Made by a program: the position numbers and the translations under genes. A DNA stretch of 64,000 nucleotides from assembly GCF_003574295.1 (NCBI RefSeq), contig NZ_BHGK01000001.1, positions 868,001-932,000 on the forward strand, given 5' to 3'. Below the pieces are notes generated by a model. That model had not been told where the DNA came from and ran no database searches. It saw only the letters and a list, made by a program, of their open reading frames with translations. The stretch comes from Mediterraneibacter butyricigenes (GTDB taxonomy: Bacteria; Bacillota; Clostridia; Lachnospirales; Lachnospiraceae). Below are positions 8,653 to 17,179 of this stretch, one piece after another (position 1 is the first letter of the stretch; every line of letters begins with the position of its first letter).

Positions 8653-10404
8653 TTAAAATTTACGGATTTGTAAAAATACATTTGCCAGATTCAACGTTCC
8701 ATAGCCCCATTCTCTGGACGGATAGGAAATTCCTTCTTTCCGGTCTGCACCCAGGATCAGCAGGCTTTTCAGCTCTGCCGCATCCAGACTCGGCACCGAT
8801 AGCTGCTCTAAGATCCATTCCAGCAAAAGTGCCACAGCTCCCGAGGTGATCGCTGCCGCCGGAGAGGAACCGGTCTGGCTTATCAGGCGGTCTCCCGGGA
8901 ATATTCCCTGTACCGAATCTCCCGGTGCCGTCAGATCCGGTTTGATCTGATTTTCTCTGGTAAAGCCTCTGCCGGAATTCACACCGATACTCTGATTGGT
9001 GCCATTGTAATATCCCACCGTAATGGCACTTCGTGCATCCCCCGGCGAGGTTATGGTCATGTTGGGATCCGATTCCAGAAAATAGACCTCTGTGTTCAGG
9101 AATTCCCGGACCGGAAGCCAGATATGATAATTCCCGTCCCCAAGCTGCGACGCCTGCACCTGCAACTTCCAGATTCCCGGAGTCGGATCCTGAAATCTCA
9201 GGCTGATCAGCTCGGATGTGGTTCCTTCTGCCGTAATCCGGTATTCCAGATACAGCACCGTCTTATCCAGCAGAAACTGAAAGACTGTATTCCCATTGGA
9301 ACGGATAAAAATCGGATTGGTAGATTCCCCGGAAGGTGACGTAAGTCCCACCGACAGGATATTCGGAAGGTTGCTCCACAGTTCCATAGTAAACCCTTTA
9401 CAGTCCTCTCCTACCCGGATATCCACTTCCTGTACTTCTTTCAGATCACTGATCCGACCGGAATAATGATGCCGCTGGCCGGCTTCATTTCCCGCCCCGA
9501 CCACAGCCACCTGATTGTTCTGTCTTGCGTAGGCATTTAACAGTCCCGGAAGCGGTGTGCTTCCTCCATGTCCGCCCAGACTGGTTCCAAGCGCCAGACA
9601 GTAGACGATGGGCATTCCTTTTTCCAGAGCCAGATCGTGGAGGAATTTTAAACCCAACATAATATCATTTTCCTGAAAACAGACTGCATCCTTTTTGATA
9701 AAATAAAAATCTTTCAGATATTGCTTTGCCGGTTTCAGCTTCACCACGGCAATCGTGGATTCCGGAGCCGCGCCGAGAAATTCCCCTGCGTTTCTGTCGT
9801 CCGGTGCATTTCCACAGGCGACACTTGCCAGATAAGTACCGTGTCCGTTTTCATCCCGCGTAGAAACCACTGCAAATGGATCTTCAGATCGAAGCGCGCG
9901 ATCAATTTCTTCTCTGTTATATACTGTTCCATAGGCCGGATTCCAGAGTCCGTCTGTTTCTCCTGTTTTCCCTGATTCTCTGACCACTTTTTCCATCGTT
10001 AGCGTCTGATCCCAGATTGCTTCGATTCTGGTACTTCCGTCCAGATTCCGAAACACCGAACCGGTATAATCAATTCCCGTGTCCACAAAACCGATCATAA
10101 CTCCGCTTCCTTTTAACTGCAGGGTCGGATAATTCTGGATCAGAAGAATCCCCGCCTGATTCAGTGCTTCCATCCCAAGCAGGGTATAGCACTGAGGAAC
10201 TGCATTATAGGAATAGCGTTCATAGGTAATCGGATCTGCCACCACATCCGGCAAATAAAGACATTCATAACCTTCTCCCACAGAAAGTTTACAGGGCGCA
10301 GAACCGATTATCCCTTCCAGGAAACCGGTTCGTACGCCCCGTATAATAAAGTCTCTGTATTCTTCCGAAAGAATCTTTTCTCTACACATACTGTCCACTG
10401 CCAT
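8653..10404 (-). CDS. S8 family serine peptidase, Csp-like subtilase
   Basis: 583 residues without an obvious signal peptide. The catalytic triad is complete: Asp in GFVDTGID (about 108), His in ENGHGTYLAS (about 188) and Ser in GSSPAAAITSG (about 514). A long insertion of about 180 residues between the His and Ser regions, and the AAAITSG form of the Ser motif, match the Csp-type subtilases of Clostridia. Those process the spore cortex hydrolase SleC during germination in some species. Without neighbouring germination genes a general stress or housekeeping protease is equally possible. Alternative start: Met6. Confidence 0.8.
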   Translation of the reverse strand: MAVDSMCREKILSEEYRDFIIRGVRTGFLEGIIGSAPCKLSVGEGYECLYLPDVVADPITYERYSYNAVPQCYTLLGMEALNQAGILLIQNYPTLQLKGSGVMIGFVDTGIDYTGSVFRNLDGSTRIEAIWDQTLTMEKVVRESGKTGETDGLWNPAYGTVYNREEIDRALRSEDPFAVVSTRDENGHGTYLASVACGNAPDDRNAGEFLGAAPESTIAVVKLKPAKQYLKDFYFIKKDAVCFQENDIMLGLKFLHDLALEKGMPIVYCLALGTSLGGHGGSTPLPGLLNAYARQNNQVAVVGAGNEAGQRHHYSGRISDLKEVQEVDIRVGEDCKGFTMELWSNLPNILSVGLTSPSGESTNPIFIRSNGNTVFQFLLDKTVLYLEYRITAEGTTSELISLRFQDPTPGIWKLQVQASQLGDGNYHIWLPVREFLNTEVYFLESDPNMTITSPGDARSAITVGYYNGTNQSIGVNSGRGFTRENQIKPDLTAPGDSVQGIFPGDRLISQTGSSPAAAITSGAVALLLEWILEQLSVPSLDAAELKSLLILGADRKEGISYPSREWGYGTLNLANVFLQIRKF

Positions 10405-10501
10405 AATTCCAACTCCTCTACGGCCTTTTTTATCTTTTCAGTCTATGCAAAGTTCTCGTATTTCTTTCTCCTTTACTGCGAATATTCTGGCATCCGCCTC
10501 T

Positions 10502-11770
10502 TTATTTCTTCTGTCTTGTTTCTCCACGGTACTGATCCGCATTTTCATAGTAACTGGTAACCTGTTTGCCGGCTTCAACCGGTGTATCTTCATTCTTCTT
10601 GAATACCAGTTTCAAGAGGATCGGTGTGACGATCGTTGTAACCACAACCATGATGATGATAGGTCCAAGGAAATCGGATCCCATCAGTCCGGCAGATGCA
10701 CCCTTGCTGGCCACGATCAGCGCAACCTCACCACGGGAAATCATTCCCACACCGATTCGAACGCACTGATAATTTTTATATCCGCATACTTTTGCACCAA
10801 GTCCACAACCGATGATCTTAGTCAGGATTGCAACCACTGTAATTGCAACGGAAAATGCGATGATAATTCCGCTCATCTCCGGCAGTACAACTTTCAGACC
10901 GATACTTGCAAAGAATACCGGGGAAAGTACCATATAGGAAATGGTATCAAACTTGGACTGCAGCCATTCGGAACGTGCCACGTTGGATACGATCAGTCCG
11001 GCAATAAATGCTCCGGTAATATCTGCCACACCAAATACCACTTCTGCAATGTAAGACATCAGCAGACAGAATACAAATGCCACAATAGCATGACGATGTA
11101 AAGCTTTGGTAGATTTTGCAATCCACCAGGTATACAGCTTATAAAATGCAAATCCTGCCACACCTGCAAAGACGAAGAACAGGACGATCTTCAGCAGAAC
11201 CACCCCGATGCTGACAGAAGAATCCGCCATACTCATAACGATGGTCAATGCAACGATACCAAGCACATCGTCGATGATTGCTGCACCCAGGATTGCATTT
11301 CCGGAACGGGTTTTCAATTTTCCCATTTCTTTTAAGGTCTCCACGGTAATACTTACCGATGTAGCTGTCAGGATCACACCGATAAAAATATTCTGAAGGA
11401 ATGCGCTTGCATTCGCCTCTGATGCGATCATATCCGGGCGGTTAAATATGTATGCCACTCCGAATCCACCGGCCAGCGGTACCAGTACACCAATCAACGC
11501 AATCACGAATGACGCTTTACCACTCGCCTTTAACTCCTGAATATCCGTCTCCATGCCGGCACAGAACATCAATACGATAACTCCCAGTTCTGCAACCTCT
11601 GAAATAAATGCGGTTTCCTTCATAAAACCAAGCATTGCAGGCCCTAAGATCAAACCTGCCAGCAACGCTCCGACTACCTGTGGCATCTGAACTCTTCGCG
11701 TCAAAAGCCCAAGGCCTTTTGTGAACAAAAGGATCAGTGCCAAATCCAATAAATATCTGTAGCTCTCCAT
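10502..11770 (-). CDS. Cation:proton antiporter, CPA2 family
   Basis: 422 residues with 11-12 hydrophobic helices and the CPA2 signature region VADITGAFIAGLIVSN. It resembles the membrane part of Kef/NapA-type Na+ or K+/H+ exchangers and has no C-terminal nucleotide-binding (TrkA-N) domain. It would adjust cytoplasmic pH or cation content. It starts 29 nt after the atypical clpX and probably shares its transcript with trxA. That context hints at a stress-response unit. The ion cannot be assigned from sequence alone. Confidence 0.85.
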   Translation of the reverse strand: MESYRYLLDLALILLFTKGLGLLTRRVQMPQVVGALLAGLILGPAMLGFMKETAFISEVAELGVIVLMFCAGMETDIQELKASGKASFVIALIGVLVPLAGGFGVAYIFNRPDMIASEANASAFLQNIFIGVILTATSVSITVETLKEMGKLKTRSGNAILGAAIIDDVLGIVALTIVMSMADSSVSIGVVLLKIVLFFVFAGVAGFAFYKLYTWWIAKSTKALHRHAIVAFVFCLLMSYIAEVVFGVADITGAFIAGLIVSNVARSEWLQSKFDTISYMVLSPVFFASIGLKVVLPEMSGIIIAFSVAITVVAILTKIIGCGLGAKVCGYKNYQCVRIGVGMISRGEVALIVASKGASAGLMGSDFLGPIIIMVVVTTIVTPILLKLVFKKNEDTPVEAGKQVTSYYENADQYRGETRQKK

Positions 11771-11799
11771 TTTCTCATCTCTTCCTTTCCGGTTTTCTG

Positions 11800-13248
11800 T
11801 TAATATGTTTGTGTAAGCTGCTCAGGCTGCTGCCCTCGCAATGTAATAACAGGTCCTCCGGTTCCCTCAATATAGGCACGGGTGATGGTCACCTGACCTA
11901 TGGAATCGTCCTTCGGAATTTCATACATAATATCCAGCATGAACTCCTCAATAATTGCCCGCAGCGCACGGGCTCCTGTATCTTTTTTCATCGCCTTCTC
12001 TGCAATTGCCCGAAGTGCATCTTCCTCAAAATCCAAACGGACTTCATCCAGTGCCAGAAGCTTCTGGTACTGTTTTAAGATTGCATTTTTCGGCTCTTTC
12101 AGAATCTTGACGAGCATGTCCTCCGTCAGTCCTTTCAACGTAAAGATAATTGGAAGTCTTCCGAGGAATTCCGGTATCATACCGAATTTACGCAGGTCTT
12201 CCACCGTAACCTTCGATAAAATGTCCTTATCCTGCGTATATTTATCTTTTAAATCGGCTTCAAAACCGATGGAAGCGCGTTTCATCAGGCGTTCCCGGAT
12301 GATCTCATCCAGTTCCGGAAATGCACCACCACAAATGAACAAAATATTTTTGGTATTGATGGTGGTCATCGGCACCATAGCGTTTTTACTGGTGGCGCCT
12401 ACCGGCACTTCAACTTCACTGCCCTCCAACAGCTTCAGCAGTCCCTGCTGAACAGACTCTCCGCTGACATCTCTTGGGTTGGCATTTCGTTTCTTTGCAA
12501 TCTTATCGATCTCATCAATAAAGATAATGCCCTGCTCTGCGCGGTCTACATCATTGTCAGCCGCCATCAGAAGTTTGGAAAGGACACTCTCGATATCGTC
12601 TCCTATGTAGCCTGCCTCCGTAAGGGAGGTGGCATCTGTAATAGCAAGTGGTACATCCAGAATCTTCGCCAGGGTTTTAACCAGATAAGTCTTTCCCGCA
12701 CCGGTCGGTCCGATCATTAACATATTGGATTTCTCGATTTCAATATCGTCTGACGTATCAGATGCCACTCTTTTATAATGATTATAAACAGCCACGGAAA
12801 TTGCTTTCTTTGCGTATTCCTGACCTACTACATATTCGTCCAACTGCGCCTTGATCTTATGTGGTGCCGGCATTTTCCCTAAATCGAAGACCGGTTCTAC
12901 TTTTTCTCCCGGTTTCTTCTTTTTGACCTGCTGCTGTTTCGGCATCATATTTTCCAGATCCGCGAGATTTAAGAACTGCACCCCCGGAATATTCATATTC
13001 ATCAGCTTTGACGGATCAAAAGCACTGTTGTTCATCATATCCATACTTTTCTGCATACAGTCCTGACACACATTCATATGATTCGGGAGTTCAATCATCT
13101 TCCCTGCCGTACTCTCCGGTCTGTGGCAAAGCATGCAGACTTTTTCAAATTCATCCTCTTTCTTCGAAGTTTCCGGATCCGTTGTCACAGGCTTTGTCTC
13201 CTCTGTCACACTTCCGTCTTCTTCAATGATCAAATCTTTTTCTGACAT
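11800..13248 (-). CDS. ClpX-like AAA+ unfoldase, atypical paralog
   Basis: 482 residues against about 420 for normal ClpX. The order is a 35-residue acidic N-terminal extension, a zinc-binding domain (CMLC...CQDC), a long Met/Asn/Lys-rich linker, then the AAA+ core: Walker A GPTGAGKTYLV, pore loop GYIG, Walker B IIFIDEID and sensor-2 region TGARALRAIIEE. The ClpP-docking IGF tripeptide is kept (RASIGFEAD). The RKH loop that engages ssrA-type substrates in normal ClpX is absent; that position reads GATSKNAMVPM. It sits 33 nt after trxA instead of next to clpP or tig. It probably recruits different substrates to ClpP (inference). Confidence 0.85.
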   Translation of the reverse strand: MSEKDLIIEEDGSVTEETKPVTTDPETSKKEDEFEKVCMLCHRPESTAGKMIELPNHMNVCQDCMQKSMDMMNNSAFDPSKLMNMNIPGVQFLNLADLENMMPKQQQVKKKKPGEKVEPVFDLGKMPAPHKIKAQLDEYVVGQEYAKKAISVAVYNHYKRVASDTSDDIEIEKSNMLMIGPTGAGKTYLVKTLAKILDVPLAITDATSLTEAGYIGDDIESVLSKLLMAADNDVDRAEQGIIFIDEIDKIAKKRNANPRDVSGESVQQGLLKLLEGSEVEVPVGATSKNAMVPMTTINTKNILFICGGAFPELDEIIRERLMKRASIGFEADLKDKYTQDKDILSKVTVEDLRKFGMIPEFLGRLPIIFTLKGLTEDMLVKILKEPKNAILKQYQKLLALDEVRLDFEEDALRAIAEKAMKKDTGARALRAIIEEFMLDIMYEIPKDDSIGQVTITRAYIEGTGGPVITLRGQQPEQLTQTY

Positions 13249-13281
13249 TGCTGTCTCTCCTTTTCCATCCGGGATCGAAGA

Positions 13282-13593
13282 TCAGAGATTCTCCTTTACC
13301 CAGGCATCTAATTCCTCTCGTGTGAGGACTCCGGTAGAGCTTGCCACTTTCTCTCCGTCTTTAAATAAAAGCAAAGTGGGAATTCCCATCACACGAAACT
13401 GAAACGCTAAGTCTCTCGCCTCATCGACATTTACCTTTCCCACTTTGATTTCTTCATGCTCTTCTGCAAATGCATCTACCGTTGGTGAAAACTGTTTGCA
13501 CGGCTCACACCAGCTTGCCCAAAAGTCCAGCAATACCGGTTTTTCTGAATGTTTTACTTCTGCGTCAAAATTGTTCAATGTAATTTCTAACAT
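13282..13593 (-). CDS. trxA: Thioredoxin with WCEPC active site
   Basis: 103 residues beginning MLEITLNNFD. The start is chosen because GGAGGAA lies 6 nt upstream; a longer reading would translate through it. The thioredoxin fold is complete, with active site WASWCEPCKQ and the cis-Pro loop MGIPTLLLF. Gly of the usual WCGPC is replaced by Glu, which should alter the redox potential (family knowledge, not measured here). It is the first gene of the trxA, clpX-like, antiporter run, suggesting a link between thiol stress and proteolysis. Confidence 0.9.
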   Translation of the reverse strand: MLEITLNNFDAEVKHSEKPVLLDFWASWCEPCKQFSPTVDAFAEEHEEIKVGKVNVDEARDLAFQFRVMGIPTLLLFKDGEKVASSTGVLTREELDAWVKENL

Positions 13594-13712
13594 CACAAAT
13601 TCCTCCTTTTCTGCCTCAAACTCTATTGTCTGGGGCACCCCAAAAGCACCCCTTCTTTTCTTCGTGACCTATTCTATCACATTCGGTCAAAGAAAGATAC
13701 AAAAAATCATTT

Positions 13713-15686
13713 TCATGACAACATTTGAACAAATTCATCTTCTGAGAGGATTTTTACCCCCAGTTTATTGGCATCTTTGTTCTTGGATGACGTACTGTTC
13801 ACGTCATTATTAATCAAAAAGTTGGTGTTTTTGGTGACTTTTCCCGTCACTTTTCCCCCTTTGCTTTCGATCACTTCTTTCACTTCTCTCCGGTTTGCAA
13901 AGTGGTGGACCGATCCGGTGATCACAAAGGTCATCCCTGCAAAGATCTGATCTCCTGCTTCCGCTTCTGTTTTCTCCGGGAGAGTCACTTCTTTCAGAAG
14001 TTTTTCCAGCACCTTAACATGAGTCTCTTCCTTAAAATAATCTGCAAATGCTTTTGCCAGCACCGGTCCGATTCCCTGGAACGCGGCGATGTTTTCGTCC
14101 TCTGCATGGATCATTTTCTCCACATCATCTCCAAAAGCCTGACAGATCACTCTGGCATTGGCCAGACCGATGCCCGGAATTCCAAGGCTGTAGATCAGCT
14201 TCGGAAGGGTTGTCTGTCTGGCCGCCTCCACGCTCTGCATGATCTTCTGGTAGGATTTCTCCCCGAACCCATCCATTTCTTTGATCTGTTCTTCATAACG
14301 GTCCAGATGGAACAGATCATCAAAATCTTTGATAAATCCGCAGCCGATGAATTTTTCCAGAGTTGCCTCCGACATTCCGTCCAGATTCATGGCATCCCGG
14401 CTCACAAACAGTGCAAATGATTTGATCTGCTTTGCCTGACAGTCCGGATTGGTGCAGACCAGTGTCTTCGTGTCATTTGCCACGGAAATCTTTGTGGTAC
14501 CTCCGCAGACCGGACAGATTTTCGGGATATCCTTTACTCCGCTCCTGGTCAGATTCTCGGCAATCTGTGGGATGATCATATTGGCTTTGTACACCTGAAT
14601 GGTATCTCCAATTCCAAGTTCCAGTTCTTCCATAATACTGATATTGTGGACACTGGCTCTGGACACCGTGGTTCCTTCCAGTTCCACCGGATCAAAGATC
14701 GCCACCGGATTGATCAGTCCGGTTCTGGATGGGCTCCACTCGATCTCCCGAAGGGTCGTCTCCCGGATCTCGTCTGCCCATTTAAACGCAAAGGAATCTC
14801 TCGGGAATTTTGCTGTCCTTCCAAGGGACTGTCCGTAGGCAATATCCTCATAGATCAGAACCAGTCCATCCGACGGAAATTCATTCTGCGCAATCTTTTC
14901 TGCGAAGAAATCCATCCTCGCATCCAGATCATTTGCATCGGTCAGGTAATGCTCCACGACCTCAAATCCCTGTTCTTTTAACCAGGCGAACTGCTCCATC
15001 CTGGAATTTTTGAAATCCACATTCTCCGCGCTGACTAAATGGAAGGCATAGAATCTTACATTTCGTTTTGCCGTAATTTCATTATTTAACTGCCGTACCG
15101 ATCCACTGCAAAGATTTCTGGGATTCTTATATTTGGCGTCCACGTCCTCGATCTCTTCGTTGATCTTCTCAAAGTCTTTGTAACTGATCACCGCTTCTCC
15201 TCGCAGCACCAGTTCTCCCTGATAGGGAATGGTCAGCGGTACATTCTGAAACACCCTGGCATTGTTGGTGATGACTTCTCCCACTTCCCCGTTACCACGG
15301 GTGACTGCCTTGAACAGTTGTCCGTTTCGATAAGTCAGCACGATGGTCAGCCCGTCCATTTTCCAGGAGATGACCGCCTTATGGCTGCCTAAGAACTCTT
15401 TCAGTCGGGAACGTTCTTTCGTCTTATCCAGCGAAAGCATGGGGCTTTCATGCCGCTCCTTCGGCAGCTCACTTAAAACCTCATATCCTACGTTGACGGT
15501 GGGACTCTGCGCCATGGTAATCCCCAGCTCTTTTTCCAGATCCAGAAGTTCATCATAAAGCTTATCGTACTCGAAGTTGCTCATAATCTCCCGGTCTTCC
15601 TGCTCATAGGTACGCCTTGCCCGGTTCAGCAGCTCCACCAGTTCCTCCATGCGTTTCTTCTTATTTAATATATCTTTACTCTCCAT
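13713..15686 (-). CDS. ligA: NAD-dependent DNA ligase, divergent LigA
   Basis: 657 residues from the chosen ATG, which overlaps the end of the pseudouridine synthase gene; in-frame ATGs lie 12 and 39 nt further upstream. Domains in order: Ia, adenylation domain with KMDG, OB fold, zinc finger CPVCGG...CTNPDC, helix-hairpin-helix repeats, and a C-terminal BRCT ending LSEDEFVQMLS. Several conserved residues differ: the domain Ia pattern YHxxD...D.EYD reads YEQED...NFEYD, TRGDG reads TRGNG, and NPRNAAAGSLRQ reads NPRNLCSGSVRQ. The nucleotidyl lysine is intact. This may be the second, specialised LigA found in some Clostridia rather than the replicative enzyme. Confidence 0.88.
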   Translation of the reverse strand: MESKDILNKKKRMEELVELLNRARRTYEQEDREIMSNFEYDKLYDELLDLEKELGITMAQSPTVNVGYEVLSELPKERHESPMLSLDKTKERSRLKEFLGSHKAVISWKMDGLTIVLTYRNGQLFKAVTRGNGEVGEVITNNARVFQNVPLTIPYQGELVLRGEAVISYKDFEKINEEIEDVDAKYKNPRNLCSGSVRQLNNEITAKRNVRFYAFHLVSAENVDFKNSRMEQFAWLKEQGFEVVEHYLTDANDLDARMDFFAEKIAQNEFPSDGLVLIYEDIAYGQSLGRTAKFPRDSFAFKWADEIRETTLREIEWSPSRTGLINPVAIFDPVELEGTTVSRASVHNISIMEELELGIGDTIQVYKANMIIPQIAENLTRSGVKDIPKICPVCGGTTKISVANDTKTLVCTNPDCQAKQIKSFALFVSRDAMNLDGMSEATLEKFIGCGFIKDFDDLFHLDRYEEQIKEMDGFGEKSYQKIMQSVEAARQTTLPKLIYSLGIPGIGLANARVICQAFGDDVEKMIHAEDENIAAFQGIGPVLAKAFADYFKEETHVKVLEKLLKEVTLPEKTEAEAGDQIFAGMTFVITGSVHHFANRREVKEVIESKGGKVTGKVTKNTNFLINNDVNSTSSKNKDANKLGVKILSEDEFVQMLS

Positions 15687-16470
15687 GATGTCCCCCATTT
15701 CTTTCTCCCGGACCTTTCGGTGCACTGTATGAATCCCGGATCATATCATATAATGTGTCCAACTCTTCATCGGTCAATTCACGATACATTCCTTCTTTTA
15801 AATTTCCAAGCCGGATATTCATAATCCGCTCCCGTTTCAGTTTCTTTACCTGATATCCCAGTGCCTCGCACATCCTACGGATCTGTCGATTCAGCCCCTG
15901 AGTTAAAATAATCCGAAACGTATACGTCCCGATCTTTTCCACCTGACAGGGTCTGGTTATGGTATCCAAAATCTCCACACCGGAAGCCATCTTCTCCAGG
16001 AAGTCCGCAGTGATCTCATGATCTACCGTTACCTTATATTCCTTTTCATGATAATTTCCAGCCCGCATCATTTTGTTGATGATATCTCCGTTATTCGTCA
16101 TCAGAAGCAGACCGGTGGAATCCTTGTCCAATCGTCCGATATAGGTTACACGAATGGGATAATTCAAAAAGCGCACAATGCTGTCCCGTTCTCTGCGATC
16201 TTCCGTACAGACAATTCCTGCCGGTTTGTTCACCGCCAGTACCACCATCTCATCTTTCTTCGAGATCACCTTTTTCCCCATCCGGATCTCCTGCTTGCCT
16301 GGAATCACACGCATCCCCATTTCCGCCCGTTCTCCGTCTACGGTGATCTTGCCGGCTGCGATCAGTTTATCTGCCTCCCGTCTGGAGCAGATTCCTGCTT
16401 CACTTAAGTATTTATTCAGTCTGACCGGCTCTTTTTTGTTTTCAAATTCTTCCTTGATTCGATTTCCCAT
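15676..16470 (-). CDS. rRNA pseudouridine synthase, RsuA/RluB/RluF family
   Basis: 264 residues. An S4 RNA-binding domain (VRLNKYLSEAGICSRREAD, about 17-35) is followed by the catalytic domain, with the invariant Asp in IGRLDKDSTGLL. Later motifs RQIRRMCEALGY and LKRERIMNI are typical of the family. It isomerises a uridine in ribosomal RNA; KDSTGLLLMTNNGD leans towards the RluF/RluB group, but the target base is not certain. The C-terminal codons overlap the start of ligA, so the two genes are probably co-transcribed. Confidence 0.88.
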   Translation of the reverse strand: MGNRIKEEFENKKEPVRLNKYLSEAGICSRREADKLIAAGKITVDGERAEMGMRVIPGKQEIRMGKKVISKKDEMVVLAVNKPAGIVCTEDRRERDSIVRFLNYPIRVTYIGRLDKDSTGLLLMTNNGDIINKMMRAGNYHEKEYKVTVDHEITADFLEKMASGVEILDTITRPCQVEKIGTYTFRIILTQGLNRQIRRMCEALGYQVKKLKRERIMNIRLGNLKEGMYRELTDEELDTLYDMIRDSYSAPKGPGERNGGHHGE

Positions 16471-16590
16471 GTCGTTTTTATTCTCCAGTTTTTTTGTTGC
16501 TTCACGTAGTATAGCACGAATTTTACCATCGTGAAAGAGATTTGTGGTATACTGATTCTATCTATAAGTTCAGCTTATTCGGAGGTGTCT

Positions 16591-17094
16591 ATGATTGCAA
16601 TCCAGTTTCCAAATGTAAAATCCTGTATGGCAAAGCTTTTGCTTTCTCCTACATTCGATCCTTTCTATTTTATAGAAGGAGAAATCGTCACCTATTCCAC
16701 CTTTTCCATCGACGGACGGTTCCATTCCTACTTCTTTTCCGAAGAGGATCTCCAGGAATATAAAGAAATCCCCGAATATTCTTACTGGAAGGATATCCGG
16801 GAATTCTGTTTTTCTCTGATCAAGGGGCGGCGTACCCCTCTTAGTTTCAAATTGATCTTCGGTCTGGACTCCGCACAGATTGCGAAACTGCTATCCTTTG
16901 CCGACACTGCGTTTACGTCCAATGATGTGCAGGGAGCTTTCTTAAATTTCCGCTACGACGGAACCTCGCTTCAATGTATCACCGGGACTTCCCTGAATCT
17001 GTTCACCCTGGACAAGAGTCTGGAACAGGCCTTCGATCTGGCGATCCAGAAGTTCCTGGCACAGCAGGAGATCCCATTTGAACTTCTGTCCTGA
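16591..17094 (+). CDS. Conserved hypothetical protein, DUF5721-like
   Basis: 167 residues starting at the ATG preceded by GGAGGTGTCT; a longer upstream reading has no ribosome site. The protein begins MIAIQFPNVKSCMAKLL and contains no signal peptide or membrane helix. It has the size and opening of a small cytosolic family in Clostridia that I recall as DUF5721. No function is known. It is a single rightward gene between two leftward units. Confidence 0.65.
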   Translation: MIAIQFPNVKSCMAKLLLSPTFDPFYFIEGEIVTYSTFSIDGRFHSYFFSEEDLQEYKEIPEYSYWKDIREFCFSLIKGRRTPLSFKLIFGLDSAQIAKLLSFADTAFTSNDVQGAFLNFRYDGTSLQCITGTSLNLFTLDKSLEQAFDLAIQKFLAQQEIPFELLS

Positions 17095-17179
17095 GTTCCA
17101 TCTTGCTCCGGTCTGGCTTTATCCCCAACGGATCCAGCCCGACCTTCGCATGTGCCTTATATCTGTATTTTCCTTTTCT

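Noticed and set aside
8493-8681. Longer N-terminus for the zinc-ribbon protein
   Set aside because: It overlaps the subtilase gene and its own ribosome site.
10445-11101. 218-codon rightward frame opposite the antiporter
   Set aside because: It overlaps a clear membrane transporter gene, has no family similarity and is Cys/His/Asn-rich as expected of an antisense frame.
13594-13638. Longer N-terminus for thioredoxin
   Set aside because: It would translate through the GGAGGAA ribosome site and adds residues not found in thioredoxins.
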